From Lineus longissimus (Eukaryota; Nemertea; Pilidiophora; Heteronemertea; Lineidae), in contig NC_088326.1 in assembly GCF_910592395.1 (NCBI RefSeq), positions 10,237,001 to 10,301,000 on the forward strand: a DNA stretch of 64,000 nt. The letters run 5' to 3'. The notes below the pieces were generated by a model, which was given only the letters and a program-made list of their open reading frames with translations, was not told the origin of the DNA and did not search any database. The position numbers and the translations under genes were made by a program. Shown here in pieces: positions 35,091 through 46,394 of the stretch (positions within the stretch are counted from its first letter, which is position 1; each line of letters begins with the position of its first letter).

Positions 35091-35644
35091 CATCTTGTGG
35101 AAGTCCCATTTCCTTTTGGGACTTTAGAAATTACTTAACTAGGTGTTATCTCGTTGATTGTTTTACTAATCACAGGGAGTGTGACTGAGTTCAAGATCAA
35201 GATTTTTACCCCGACTCAGCCACTCCTCTTCATAAAAAAGACAAGGGGTATCTCGATTAATTCTCCATTAGTTTATAAAAGACATACGAACCAACACACA
35301 GTACAGAGGACGGTTCTGATTTGATGATAGTTATAATGAATCGGACCAATCAAACTTCGTCTTCCAAACTGCCATGGGAAGCATTAGTGCAGAAGGTAGT
35401 GTTACGGAAAATAGAGTGTTATCATTTTTCGTCTCGTCAAAAATCTGAGCGCGAAATCCCATATCCTATAAATATACTGATCGTTTCTGAGTGGGAATTT
35501 CAGAGAGAAAAAAATGTTTCAGTTTTCACGAATGAAAAAGTTTTGAAAGTAACGAGCAGGTTACAAATGTTTACTTGCCACCCGATAGAATAATGGATAA
35601 GACGGAAAATTTGTAGAATATTCTATTTCTTTTAAAAACCCAGT

Positions 35645-36649
35645 CTATCGAGCATGAGATCGGTGATAGAACTTCAAATACCCGTGGCCAATTCCTGGCC
35701 AAGCTACGAAAGATCCGTCCTGGCCAGCGGCAATCATATATACATCTGAAATTATCGTCGATTGGTAACTCTTTCTATAATACCAAACGTGTGGAAGATT
35801 TTTCGGAATAGGAATATAGGTCACAATAAAACCTTTTTTGCGCTTGTCTGGAGTCATCGGCATCATTATTTGGTTGGCACTGTCCCATGTTACGTGATAG
35901 CAACCATGTCTACATCTAAAATCGGGCCATTTCAAATTGCAAATTACATGTATTACCACTTTCTGCTGATAGTTGCTCCTTTTAGTAAACAGATGTACAC
36001 AGTTCCACATTGTGGCAAGTACATCCTTTCCTGCAGTTATAAAGACGGAATTCTGCGTTCGCTGTACTGACCGAACCATGGTTCTTTGAATGATGTGCAT
36101 GTCCAGCTCCCTCCCCGCCGTCAAAGTGTAGTTGAATTTATTATCGACACCCTTGTCAATATCAATCTCGAAAACACCAAGTGCAATGAAGGAACTCGTT
36201 CTTAGGCCATTTTTGCGTACGCGATGAACGTATATAACGAAAGCTTGCCCAGTCAACTCGATGTGTTCTATGTACAAAATTAAAATGAGCTCAATGTTCT
36301 GACTCTGAGTGGGCAGTTCCATAATGTAGAAACCCAAATGAACGCCATTGCGATCAAATATTTTCGGACATTCCCTTGGGCTGCTTGTACTAAATATTAC
36401 GAAATAGGCCTTCCGAATGTATACTTTGTAGATCAACAGATGCTTGTTGATTGAACTTGTAGAAGAGTTGAATAACTGTCTTGAGACATTTCGCCCTCGA
36501 TTTTGATAAATCTGATGGATGAGAGGGGATCTTCGTTTACCATACACCCTTTCCACTAGGATATATCTGTTAACATACTTATCATAATAGACTCGAAGCG
36601 AAAGGACAACCACCGTATTCCTAAAGATCTTGTCGACTTTGTAACTCAT
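35645..36649 (-). CDS. ORF-A copy 6, intact
   Basis: Open from ATG at 36649 to TAG at 35645 (334 codons, ending SHAR). Nearly identical to copy 1 but with the Trp codon that is a stop there, so it shows what copy 1 looked like before inactivation. Private change: LPHVWYYRKSY for LPHYWYYRKSY. Confidence 0.45.
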   Translation of the reverse strand: MSYKVDKIFRNTVVVLSLRVYYDKYVNRYILVERVYGKRRSPLIHQIYQNRGRNVSRQLFNSSTSSINKHLLIYKVYIRKAYFVIFSTSSPRECPKIFDRNGVHLGFYIMELPTQSQNIELILILYIEHIELTGQAFVIYVHRVRKNGLRTSSFIALGVFEIDIDKGVDNKFNYTLTAGRELDMHIIQRTMVRSVQRTQNSVFITAGKDVLATMWNCVHLFTKRSNYQQKVVIHVICNLKWPDFRCRHGCYHVTWDSANQIMMPMTPDKRKKGFIVTYIPIPKNLPHVWYYRKSYQSTIISDVYMIAAGQDGSFVAWPGIGHGYLKFYHRSHAR

Positions 36650-36929
36650 TCTTGGCAACTTTTCTCCTTTTTATAAATTCAAATTAAAACTTGTCTCACA
36701 TTCTTAACTAAAAGTACCAATGGCATTTAAACGCTTATATTACAAATGTGCCAGCTACCCAGTCACCTTCTTTTTTACAGCAGCGGTTTCCACAATATTG
36801 AATAACACACGAAATTAAAGCATTCCAAAATTACTGAAATATCACGCTATTCCAATTTTAATCCCGACTGGACCCAAGTGAGGCATGTTATACAAACGAT
36901 TAGGTAACTATCACTTGATTACATGTAAG

Positions 36930-37195
36930 TGGCCCAACCAATGAAGTAACACAAAATCAACCGATTATGTGATCTACGACACAAAAATTAATCTTGCCAA
37001 TGTGAGTCATCCAAACGGTTGGGCGTTGGTCATTTATTTGGCTAATTTTGAGTCACTTAATATTCGGTAAGGTCATGGTCTAATTGGTTGATTTTGTTTT
37101 AAGATTAGGTCGGATCACTTTATCGGTTGATTGTATGTTACTTCAGTTGATTCACTTAATTGGGCGATGTGACCTATCACTTTCGGAACAAGGTA
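36930..37195. repeat. Fold-back element, unit 6, central deletion
   Basis: The left array runs to ACACAAAAATTAATC at about 36992 and joins directly to TTGCCAATGTGAGTCATCC of the right part. About 0.6 kb of centre is gone. The junction shares TAA with both parents, which fits a short-homology deletion. Confidence 0.65.
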
Positions 37196-38079
37196 TCCGT
37201 GCAGAGATCATTTTTGTGCGGAACGATGCATTGCAACGCCTGGTGTGGAGACGAAAATCTACACGACGACGTCACGCTGTTCGCACTCGTTTACCCCGTT
37301 CACCTTGTCTCCGCGGAGAACAACAAAGGTAGGCTACTGAAATAAAAAGCCGCTCACTCCGCTACAGATACAGACATGAATGCACTAAACAAATTTTGCT
37401 TTCAACGCAGTAAAATACCTGAAACCTCGAAGAGTTCAATTGAAAACCCGTGTTCTTTATGTTATTTCTGATAAATCTGATAAGAACTCACCACGATTTC
37501 TTTGATATATCTTGTAGGAGAGAGAAAATAATACATGAACTGTCTGGCTCATAATAATCTCACCTTCTCGCTCCCGGATATTCTAACCCGATTTGGCCTT
37601 AAAAATGTTCAATGACCCAAAATTCCAATGCGCATCCAAATCTTTAACGAGATGTGCAAAACGTGTGTGCGTCGCCCAAAGCTGCTTTAAATGCACCACA
37701 GATTGATAACTTACTTTAAAAGCTGATCAGAGAGATACTTTTAAGCCCCGGAAGAAGGTCAGACAAAAGCATGTTAGTTGATAAAACGGCGTGTTTTCAT
37801 AGAAAAGGGGAAATCCCAGTGCAATTCACTAGAAAACTATCGCGGGAACGAACAGACCTCATGATCAGCATTCTATATCATGTATAAAGGTTTAGGCGTT
37901 CGGGTAGAATCTGGGCATCTAGGTGACATCTAGGCTGGTCACAACGATTTGTTGACGAAATACGGAATTCCTGTAGACCAGGAAGGGAAACTTAGTCGAA
38001 GACAATTGCTTCGTCATGTAAGTTGTTGATAGGTAGAGAAAACAGAGTTGGTATTTTGATTTGAACGCAGTAAATTGTG

Positions 38080-38703
38080 TTAGTTGCGTTGGAATATGAG
38101 GACACTGCGGGAGATCAGAAAAAGGATTAATCTGGAAATATCCTTTTTTCCTGCGGGGCCACTTATCCCAAAATCTACAATTTCTAGAATGTATACGTCC
38201 AGAGGGATTTCAAGAATAACAGGGGGTGCATTCAATAATCTAACCTCTTTGACCATAGTTTCCCTGCTGTCAAGGGCTTCCTTGGGCTTCCATCTCTTGC
38301 AATGTGACCATGACACGAACCTACATGCATGCTTCCTCCTCCGATTATTGAAGCCAGGGATGACATCATGTTTGGAACTCAAAACAGCACATTCTGGTCT
38401 TGAACGCGAATTTATTGGTGGCCAGTATTTGAGGGATACATCTTCACGCCGCTCTCCAGCATCATAAAGCCGTATAAAGGTTATGCCTAAACAAGCAAGT
38501 GAGGTGCTCTCGATTATACATATATGGAGGGCTGCAAACAAGATATTTCGATGGAAACCCCTCGTCGTTGTTGACGAAACACAAGTATCATTTGAGCTGA
38601 TCATTTCCGATAAAATATTAATAATACTATTCAAGTTCATTTCATTTGCTTTCAATGCAATCAGTGTATGTCGCTTAGTTAGTTCTAGTGGTCTGAAGTG
38701 CAT
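38080..38703 (-). pseudogene. ORF-B copy 6, C-terminus frameshifted
   Basis: An extra A in the run near 38118-38123 shifts the last codons, so the frame passes the usual stop after SRLILF and adds LISRSVLIFQRN (207 codons). The preceding 190 residues are normal (DAGERREDVSLKYWPP). Whether the tail matters is unknown, since the C-terminal end may not be functional in any copy. Confidence 0.4.
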
Positions 38704-38885
38704 TTGGGAGTTCGTGTTGACACTCGGTGTATGTTGTTGGCGAGCTGATCGATGTCATGCATGAAGAATATACTCTGCTTTCATGCTTTTAAGATCTGTT
38801 CTCAATATCTAATTCGAACTACATACCATGCAAGATAAAAAGGCATTTTCGTCGTATACCATGTCCACAACGTCGATCATGTTCC

Positions 38886-39077
38886 GGTGTAACATCTGTG
38901 GTTGTTTCCCATGTGTCAGTGTTTCCAAACAATAGGCAGCTAGAGAGACCACGACTTTTCAATAGGGGGGATACACAGAAAAACTTGTCAATCTATTTTT
39001 GAGCGTTCCCAAACAATGAGGGGAAACACTCAAAAACAGAAACACTCAAAAACAGAAACACTCAAAAACATTACACC
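38886..39077. mobile_element. 192-bp MITE-like element, unit 6
   Basis: Same insertion as in unit 2 with identical site, but with one more 16-bp AAACACTCAAAAACAG repeat (three instead of two), which accounts for the whole length difference. Both flanks read CCGG. Confidence 0.7.
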
Positions 39078-41218
39078 GGCATGGCGTTTGCTTTGATAAA
39101 GTACTGATTTAATAAACCGGTGACACTGGAGTCTAAAGGTGGGCCTGCTGTAGGTTAAATCCGCAGGTGGTAATGCCATTAGAAAAGGTAAGGATGCCAG
39201 GTCCCCTTCTCAACACTCGGATATCGGAACGAAACCTGCCATCGCCCCAGAAGCAGTCATTGTGGATCCAGAGGGCAATGAGAGATCCTTTTCTGAGATT
39301 GAAACCCCTTCTAATTTTTCGGCGATATCGAGGTCAAAGAAAACAGCAAAATATTCACATCTGTGAGATTAACAGGAAGAAGGTCAAGCACAAAGAACAA
39401 ATATCAAAAACAAGACAAGGAAGGATGTGCAAGGGAATCCGCATAGTTTGGAGGATGTACTTTGTTGTCCGTCGTGGACCCGGAGAAGGCCCATTACATG
39501 TATGGCACTTATAGTGTGCAAATCTCAAAGTCGTCCATTTTTTCCGGTGGAGCCCGTTACACATACGTTATTCCTCGGTTCCCATGCGTTCCTTTATCGG
39601 GTAATTGTCCGCTGTGGAAGCGGTACACCTCATGTTCATCCGCTGCATGTCAGGTGGTAGTCGGGCCTCGAGCCACGTCCACCGGACATCAAAGAGCATG
39701 AACTGACAAGTACAGGAAGACGAACACACTAGTTCCCAACAAAACGCATGCCCAACACAAACGAACCGTACAACCAGGCGGACGTGGTTGTCTAGTGGAG
39801 TCTGTGCCAAAGTTTGTATATCCACAAAACATTTCTCCGGATGAAGCGAACCTCGCCCGTTCTTGCCTAACAAGGAAAGCATTCGTGGAACGAAAGACAA
39901 ATAGGAAACGCATGCAAACGGACAACATCGGATTGGACTTTGCTCTCTATTTGACGTCTGTTATAACGCAATCCGTCAAGGTGTGATCATGACTGGCGCT
40001 TCAAATCATTTCTGCATATTTTGGAAACGGAAGATACATGTAATGCACATGGATCGATCCATACCGTCCATCATTTCCGACTTGGATAGACATTGTTTGG
40101 CGACACCATGTAGTCCGGTGGTCACGGCGTCGTTTCCTGGCCTGGCCTGTGTTGATTCGAAGTAATTATTGAAGCGAGTTTGGATCGTAGAACCTCGATT
40201 ATCTTATGCATGTCGTGTTGTCAAAATTCAGCAGGTTTTAGTCATTTCATGTATTGATTTCTTAAACTCCATCAATATAGCCGATTATACTGAGTTGCAT
40301 TGGTTTGTGTTAAATGCTTATCGATATTTGGTATGGAATATGAAAAACAGTACCCTACAATGCATCATATGCCTAAATTATGATTTCAAAGATCATGAAT
40401 GTACATAATGCAACACAAAAAAGTATTTGTTTCATCGACCTATTAAGACTGATGTATTACAACATTGTCAAAACAAAGGCCAAGACGTGAAATAATGACC
40501 ATCAGACAGAACACGGTGTCGCCAATGCATTGCCTATCCAGATCGAACTGGTTAGATATTGGCATTGACGTTGCGTTTATTATCTAGCTTGAATATAGCA
40601 TGCTCCTAGAGTTAACCGATCTGACATCGGTGTAAATAGATAATGTAAGCAAGCCGAGTCTGTTCCTTGTCTAGTGTTAATGAAATAAACGTTGGCATCG
40701 CCAATAAGTGATTGTGGGGCATTGCAGTGGATTGACTCGACAATCAACCTTGTGGTCCTTGTCTAGCTCTCTATGATGAAAATGTTGTCGTTCGATGTTT
40801 AAAAAAGTGATAAGGAGGTAGGTATTGGCTGTCGCTCTAAACACCGCAATGATGGTAGAGCTAAGATATATATGAAGATAGCTCCATCCGAGCGAAGTTT
40901 GCTGACACAACCAGTAGGCCTACTGGCAGCGAGGTATTAATATCTTTTCTAAAACATCCGAAATGAATATATTTTTAGGCATCATCCGCTAAATCTACGC
41001 AACATAGTTATATTTTGGACGTGCTGGGGCCCATTTGATTCTAATCTTTGATGGATGATGAATCTGACCTTATTTGATTAGCTGGAAGCCGGGTCTCTTG
41101 GTAAATCCAATGGCGGAGTCCTCCCCGACTGTCTGATCGCCATGCCATTTCAACCTGTTTGTTATATTATTTGCTTCTGATCAATTAAGGCAGTTACGAG
41201 GCGCGGCAAATCGAGAAA

Positions 41219-41993
41219 TTAAGCGATGAGAAACTTCGTGGGATTTATTGATAATAAAAATAAACAGTCTGCTGTAGCTACTGTAGTGATCAAATGACGT
41301 CCCCAAGCCACAACCAGTCCTTTGCGTTTGACCTCGGCCACTTCACCTTCATCAAGAGCGCATTGCCGCAGGAAATGGCATATGTCAGCATGTATTGTTG
41401 TTTTGAAAACATCGGCCAGTGGTATCTGTTGTGCTGCGCAGCAGGGAGCTCTGGGTCTTGTTCTTGTATCAGCTCTCATTTCCCCGGAGAAGCTTGTGAA
41501 GTGTATCGCCCTTTTGGTAATGCGATGTATACATACATGGCTAAACTCTGTCTTAGTCTCATTCACGAACAGATTGTGAGCTTTTTATAGGTTTCTCCGC
41601 TGCTACTGGCTGGAGCTGGTCCAGGAGTTTCTTTTCCTAATCCAGGAAATTAACGTCATCAGCATATTCTATTTGTAGTGGCAGGTCCAGGCTTGGGACT
41701 GGTGGGTTAGGCCTGTTGGGGCTTGCAAGTGTAGCAGCAATTTAGCAGGTTAAAGGGACTGGTGAAAAGGCGGTTGGCCTGTGGTGAGCCTAGTACATTG
41801 TAGTTTCAAACGAATCAGACAGTTCGCTTTTCACGCCGATCCTTAGCTTCATCCCTGCCAGGAGGGATCTTACATGTCTCAAATCATGATCACGGAAGCC
41901 TGCTTTCAGTAGGACAACTAAGTTGCGTTTCCACCTGATTGTTTTACTTATCACAGGGAGTGTGACTGAGTTCAAGATCAAGATTTTTACCAC
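41219..41993 (-). pseudogene. Non-LTR reverse transcriptase relic, unit 6
   Basis: Near-copy of the unit 2 relic: same stop after YADDVNFLD (YADD at 41655-41666), same loss of the motif A segment, same 67-codon frame ending in SELSDSFETTMY. This confirms a shared recent origin with unit 2. Confidence 0.7.
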
Positions 41994-42430
41994 GACTCAG
42001 CCACTCCTCTACATAAAAAAAAGACAAGGGGTATCTCGATTAATTCTCCATTAGTTTAAAAAAGACATACGAACCAACACAGAGTACAGAGGACGGTTCT
42101 GATTGGATGATAGTTATAATGAATCGGACCAATCAAACGTCGTCTTCCAAACTGCCATAGGAAGCATTAGTGCAGAAGGTAGTGTTACGGAAAAAAGAGT
42201 GTTATCATCTTTCGTCTCGTCAAAAATTTTAGCGCGAAATCCTATATCCTCCAAATATACTGATCGTTTTTGAGTGGGAATTTCAGAGAGAAAAAAATGT
42301 TTCAGTTATCACGAATGAGAAAGGTTTGAAAGTAACGAGCAGGTTACAAAGGTTTACTTGCCACCCGATAGAATAATGGATCAGATGGAAAATTTGTAGA
42401 ATATTCTATTTCTTTTAAAAACCCAGTCTA

Positions 42431-43432
42431 TCAAGCATGAGAGCGGTGATAGAACTTAAAATACCCGTGGCCATTTGCTGGCCAAGCTAAAAAAGATCCG
42501 TTCCGGCCAGCGGCAATCATATCTACATCTGAAATTATCGTCGATTGGTAACTCTTTCTATAATACCAATAGTGTTGAAGATTCTTCTGAATAGGAATAA
42601 AGGTCACAATAAAACCTTTTTTGCGCTTGTCTGGAGTCATCGGCATTATTATTTGGTTGGCACGGTCCCACGTTACGTGATAGCAACCAAGTCTACATCT
42701 CAAACCGGGCCATTTCAAATTGCAAATTACATGTATTACCACTTTCTGCTGATAGTTGCTCCTTTTAGTAAACAGACGTACACAGTTCCAAATTGTGGCA
42801 AGTACATCCTTTCCTGCAGTTATGAAGACGGAATTCTGCGTTTGCAGTACTAACCGAACCAAAGTTCCTTGAATGAAGTGCACGTCCAGCTCCCTCCCCG
42901 TCGTCAAAGTGTAGTTGAATTTATTATCGACACCCTTGTCAATATCAATCTCGAAAACACCAAGTGCGATGAAGGAACTCGTTCTTAGGCCATTTTTGCG
43001 TACGCGGCGAACGTATATAACGAAAGCTTGCCCAGTCAACTCGATGTGTTCTATATGCAAAATCAAAACGAGCTCAATGTTCTGACTCTGAGTGGGCAGT
43101 TCCATAATGTAGAAACCCAAATGAACGCCATTGCGATCAAATATTTTCGGACATTCCCTTGGGCTGGTTGTACTAAATATCACGAAATAGGCCTTCCGAA
43201 TGTATAATTTATAGATCAACAGATGCTTGTTGATTGAACTTCTAGAAGAGTTGAATAACTGTCTTGAGACATATCGCCCTCGATTTTGATAAATCTGATG
43301 GATGAAAGGGGATCTTCGTTTAACATAAACCCTTTCCACTAGGATATATATGTTAACATACTTGTCATAGTAGACCCGAATCGAAAGGAGAGCCGCCGTA
43401 TTCCTAAAGATCTTGTCGACTTTGTAACTCAT
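42431..43432 (-). CDS. ORF-A copy 7, intact
   Basis: Intact ORF, one residue different from copy 3 (Phe for Tyr in TFIPI). The pair marks the most recent duplication visible in the window. Confidence 0.45.
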   Translation of the reverse strand: MSYKVDKIFRNTAALLSIRVYYDKYVNIYILVERVYVKRRSPFIHQIYQNRGRYVSRQLFNSSRSSINKHLLIYKLYIRKAYFVIFSTTSPRECPKIFDRNGVHLGFYIMELPTQSQNIELVLILHIEHIELTGQAFVIYVRRVRKNGLRTSSFIALGVFEIDIDKGVDNKFNYTLTTGRELDVHFIQGTLVRLVLQTQNSVFITAGKDVLATIWNCVRLFTKRSNYQQKVVIHVICNLKWPGLRCRLGCYHVTWDRANQIIMPMTPDKRKKGFIVTFIPIQKNLQHYWYYRKSYQSTIISDVDMIAAGRNGSFLAWPANGHGYFKFYHRSHA

Positions 43433-43699
43433 TCTTGGCAACTTTTGTCCTTTAAATTCAAATTAAAGCTTGTCTCACATTATCAACTAAAGTAACAATG
43501 GCATTTGAACGCTTTTGTTACAAATGTGCGGGCTACCCAGTCACCTTCTTTTTTACAGCAGCGGTTTCCACAATATTGAATAACACACGAAATTGAAACA
43601 TTCCAAAATTACTGAAATATCACGCTATTCAAATTTCAATCCCGACTGGACCCAGGTGAGGCATGTTATACAAACGATTAGGTCACTATCGCCTGATTA

Positions 43700-44510
43700 C
43701 ATGTAAGTGGCCCAACGAATGAAGTAACTCAAATTCAACTGATTATGTGATCCACGACACAAAAAGTAAGGAGAAATACCCAACCGAACACAAAATAAAC
43801 CGATAAAATGACCTCATTTTCCTACAAGAGTTGCCACCGCTTCTTCCGTCGACTGTAAAAGTACAATAATTCTAAAGAGGCTACATCTCATTTCACCAGG
43901 TTGGTTGATTTGACCTACATTTCAAGGTCACAGAAATCAACCATACTTAATTACATTTCACAAACAGTGGCACCTGTTATTAATATTTTGTCAAAGAGTC
44001 TTTACTTCGTTGATGTATACATGGTACAGCGTTCGGTCATCCCAATATGTTGCAAACATTCGATGGAAGTGTCCTACCTTTAACGCCTTGCCAGGTCATG
44101 AATGTCAGAAAACAATTTGTAATTTGAATTCAATGACTATTTCTTTTCTTCTTACATACATGTAATGTACTGATGAAACGAAGGCAGATCAACTAAGACC
44201 TTTCCATATACAGCTATTAACAGACAATGGAAGAAGCACTGTCAACGCGTGTATACCCCCTTGAGATGAGGTCACTGCATCAGTTGATTTTGTGTCACTT
44301 ATTCGGTTTGGTCACTGATAATCGTGCCAATGTGAGTCATCCAAACGGTTGGGCCGTTGGTCATTTATTTGGCTAATTTTGAGTCACTTAATATTCGGTA
44401 AGGTCATGACCTAATTGGTTGATTTTGTTTTACGATTAGGTCGGATCACTTTATCGGTTGATTGTATGTTACTTCAGTTGATTCACTTAATTGGGCGATG
44501 TGACCTATCA
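43700..44510. repeat. Fold-back element, unit 7
   Basis: Both arrays present; left array has the GAATGAAGTAACTCAAATTC variant shared with unit 3. Confidence 0.5.
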
Positions 44511-45540
44511 CTTTCGGGACAAGGTATCCGTGCAGAGATCATTTTTGTGCGGATCGATGCATTGCAACGCCTGGTGTGGAGACGAAAATCTACACGACGA
44601 CGACACGCTGTTCGCACTCGTATACCCGCTCACCTTGTCTTCGCTGAGAACAACAAAGGTAGGCTACTGAAATAAAAAGCCGCTCACTCCGCTACAGATA
44701 CAGACACGAATGCACTAAACAAAGTTTGCTTTCAACGCAGTAAAATACCTCTGAAACCCCGAAGAGTTAAATTGAAAACCCGAGTGTTTTATGTTATTTC
44801 TGATAAATCTGATAAGAACTCACCACGATTTCTTTGATAGATCTTTTAGGAGAGAGAAAATGATACATGAACTGTCTGGCTCATATTAATCTTACCTTCT
44901 TGCTCCCGGATATTCTAACCTGATTTGGCCTTAAACATGTTCAATGACCCAAAATTCCAATGTGCATCCAAATCTTTAACGAGATGTGCAAAACGTGTGT
45001 GCGTCGCCCAAAGCTGCCTAAAATGCACCACAGATTGATAACTTACTTTTAAAGCTGATCAGAGAGATACCTTTAGGCCCCGGGAGAAGGTCAGACAAAA
45101 GCACGTTAGTTGATAAAACGGCGTGTTTTCATAGAAAAGGGGAAATCCCAGTGCAATTCACTAGAAAACTATCGCGGGTACGTACAGTCCTCATGATCAG
45201 CATTCTATATCATGTATAAAGGTGTAGGCGTTCGGGTAGAATCTAGGCATCTAGGTGACATCTAGGCTGGTCACAACGATTTGTTGACGAAATACGGAAT
45301 TCCTGTAGACCAGGAAGGGAAACTTAGTCGAAGACAATTGCTTTGTCATGTAAGTTGTTGATAGGTAGAGAAAACAGAGTTGGTATTTTGATTTGAACGC
45401 AGTAAATTGTGTTAGTTGCGTTGGAATATGAGGACACTGCGGGAGATCAGAAAAGGATTAATCTGGAAATATCCTTTTTTCCTGCGGGGCCACTTATCCC
45501 AAAATCTGCAATTTCTAGAATGTATACGTCCAGAGGGATT

Positions 45541-46035
45541 TCAAGAATAACAGGGGGGTGCGTTCAAGAATCTAACCTCTTTGACCATAGTTTCCCTGCT
45601 GTTAAGGGCTTCCTTGGGCTTCCATCTCTTGCAATGTGACCATGACACGAACCTACATGCATGCTTCCCCCTCCGATGATTGAAGCCAGCGATGACATCA
45701 TGTTTGGAACTCAAAACAGCACATTCTGGTCTTGAACGCGAATTTATTGGCAACCAGTATTTGAGGGATATATCTTCACGCCGCACCCCAGCATTATAAA
45801 GCCGTATAAAGGTTATGCCTAAACAAGCAAGTGAGGTGCTCTCGCTTATACATATATGGAGGGCTGCAAACAAGATATTTCGATGGTAACCCCTCCTCGT
45901 TGTTGACGAAACACAAGTATCATTTGAGCTGATCATTTCCGATAAAACATTAATAATACTATTCAAGTTCATTTCATTTGCTTTCAATGCAATCAGTGTA
46001 TGTCGCTTAGTTAGTTCTAGTGGTCTGAAGTGCAT
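45541..46035 (-). pseudogene. ORF-B copy 7, C-terminus frameshifted
   Basis: One extra G in a run (CAGGGGGGTGCG near 45550) shifts the frame after RFLNAPP, so the ORF stops after 164 codons and loses the LDVYILE...SRLILF end. The remainder matches copies 3 and 4. Confidence 0.45.
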
Positions 46036-46218
46036 TTGGGAGTTCGTGTTGACACTCGGTGTGTGTTGTTGGCGAGCTGATCGATGTCATGCCAGAAGAA
46101 TATACTCTGCTTTCATGCTTTTAAGATCTGTTCCCAATATCTAATTCGAACTACATACCGTGCAAGATAAAAAAATCATTTTCGTCGTATACCATTTCCA
46201 CAACGTCGATCTTGTTCC

Positions 46219-46394
46219 GGTGTAACATCTGTGGTTGTTTCCCATGTGTCAGTGTTTCCAAACAATAGGCAGCTAGAGAGACCACGACTTTTCAATAGGA
46301 GGGATACACAGAAAAACTTGTCAATCTATTTTTGAGCGTTCCCAAACAATGAGGGGAAACACTCAAAAACAGAAACACTCAAAAACATTACACC
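46219..46394. mobile_element. 176-bp MITE-like element, unit 7
   Basis: Third copy of the GGTGTAA...TTACACC element, two 16-bp repeats, same target site as in units 2 and 6 and CCGG on both sides. Since the site is identical it was copied with the unit and did not transpose anew. Confidence 0.7.

Larger units (their letters stand above)
28211..35524. repeat. Array unit 5 (diverged outlier)
   Basis: ORF-A, ORF-B and the central block are clearly more diverged here than in any other unit. The fold-back element and spacer are replaced by Harbinger debris (29634-31480), and a 23-bp minisatellite is present. From about 33.34 kb rightward the sequence is again close to units 2, 4, 6 and 8, so the tail was homogenised while the middle was not. 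An 18-bp palindrome GCGTTTCCATGGAAACGC lies at 35051-35068. Confidence 0.85.
35525..42310. repeat. Array unit 6 (recombinant)
   Basis: The head (ORF-A and the following 0.3 kb) matches unit 1; from about 38.78 kb to the end it matches unit 2 at an offset of about 27.8 kb. The fold-back element is mostly deleted. This switch of closest relative inside one unit points to unequal exchange or conversion. Confidence 0.9.
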
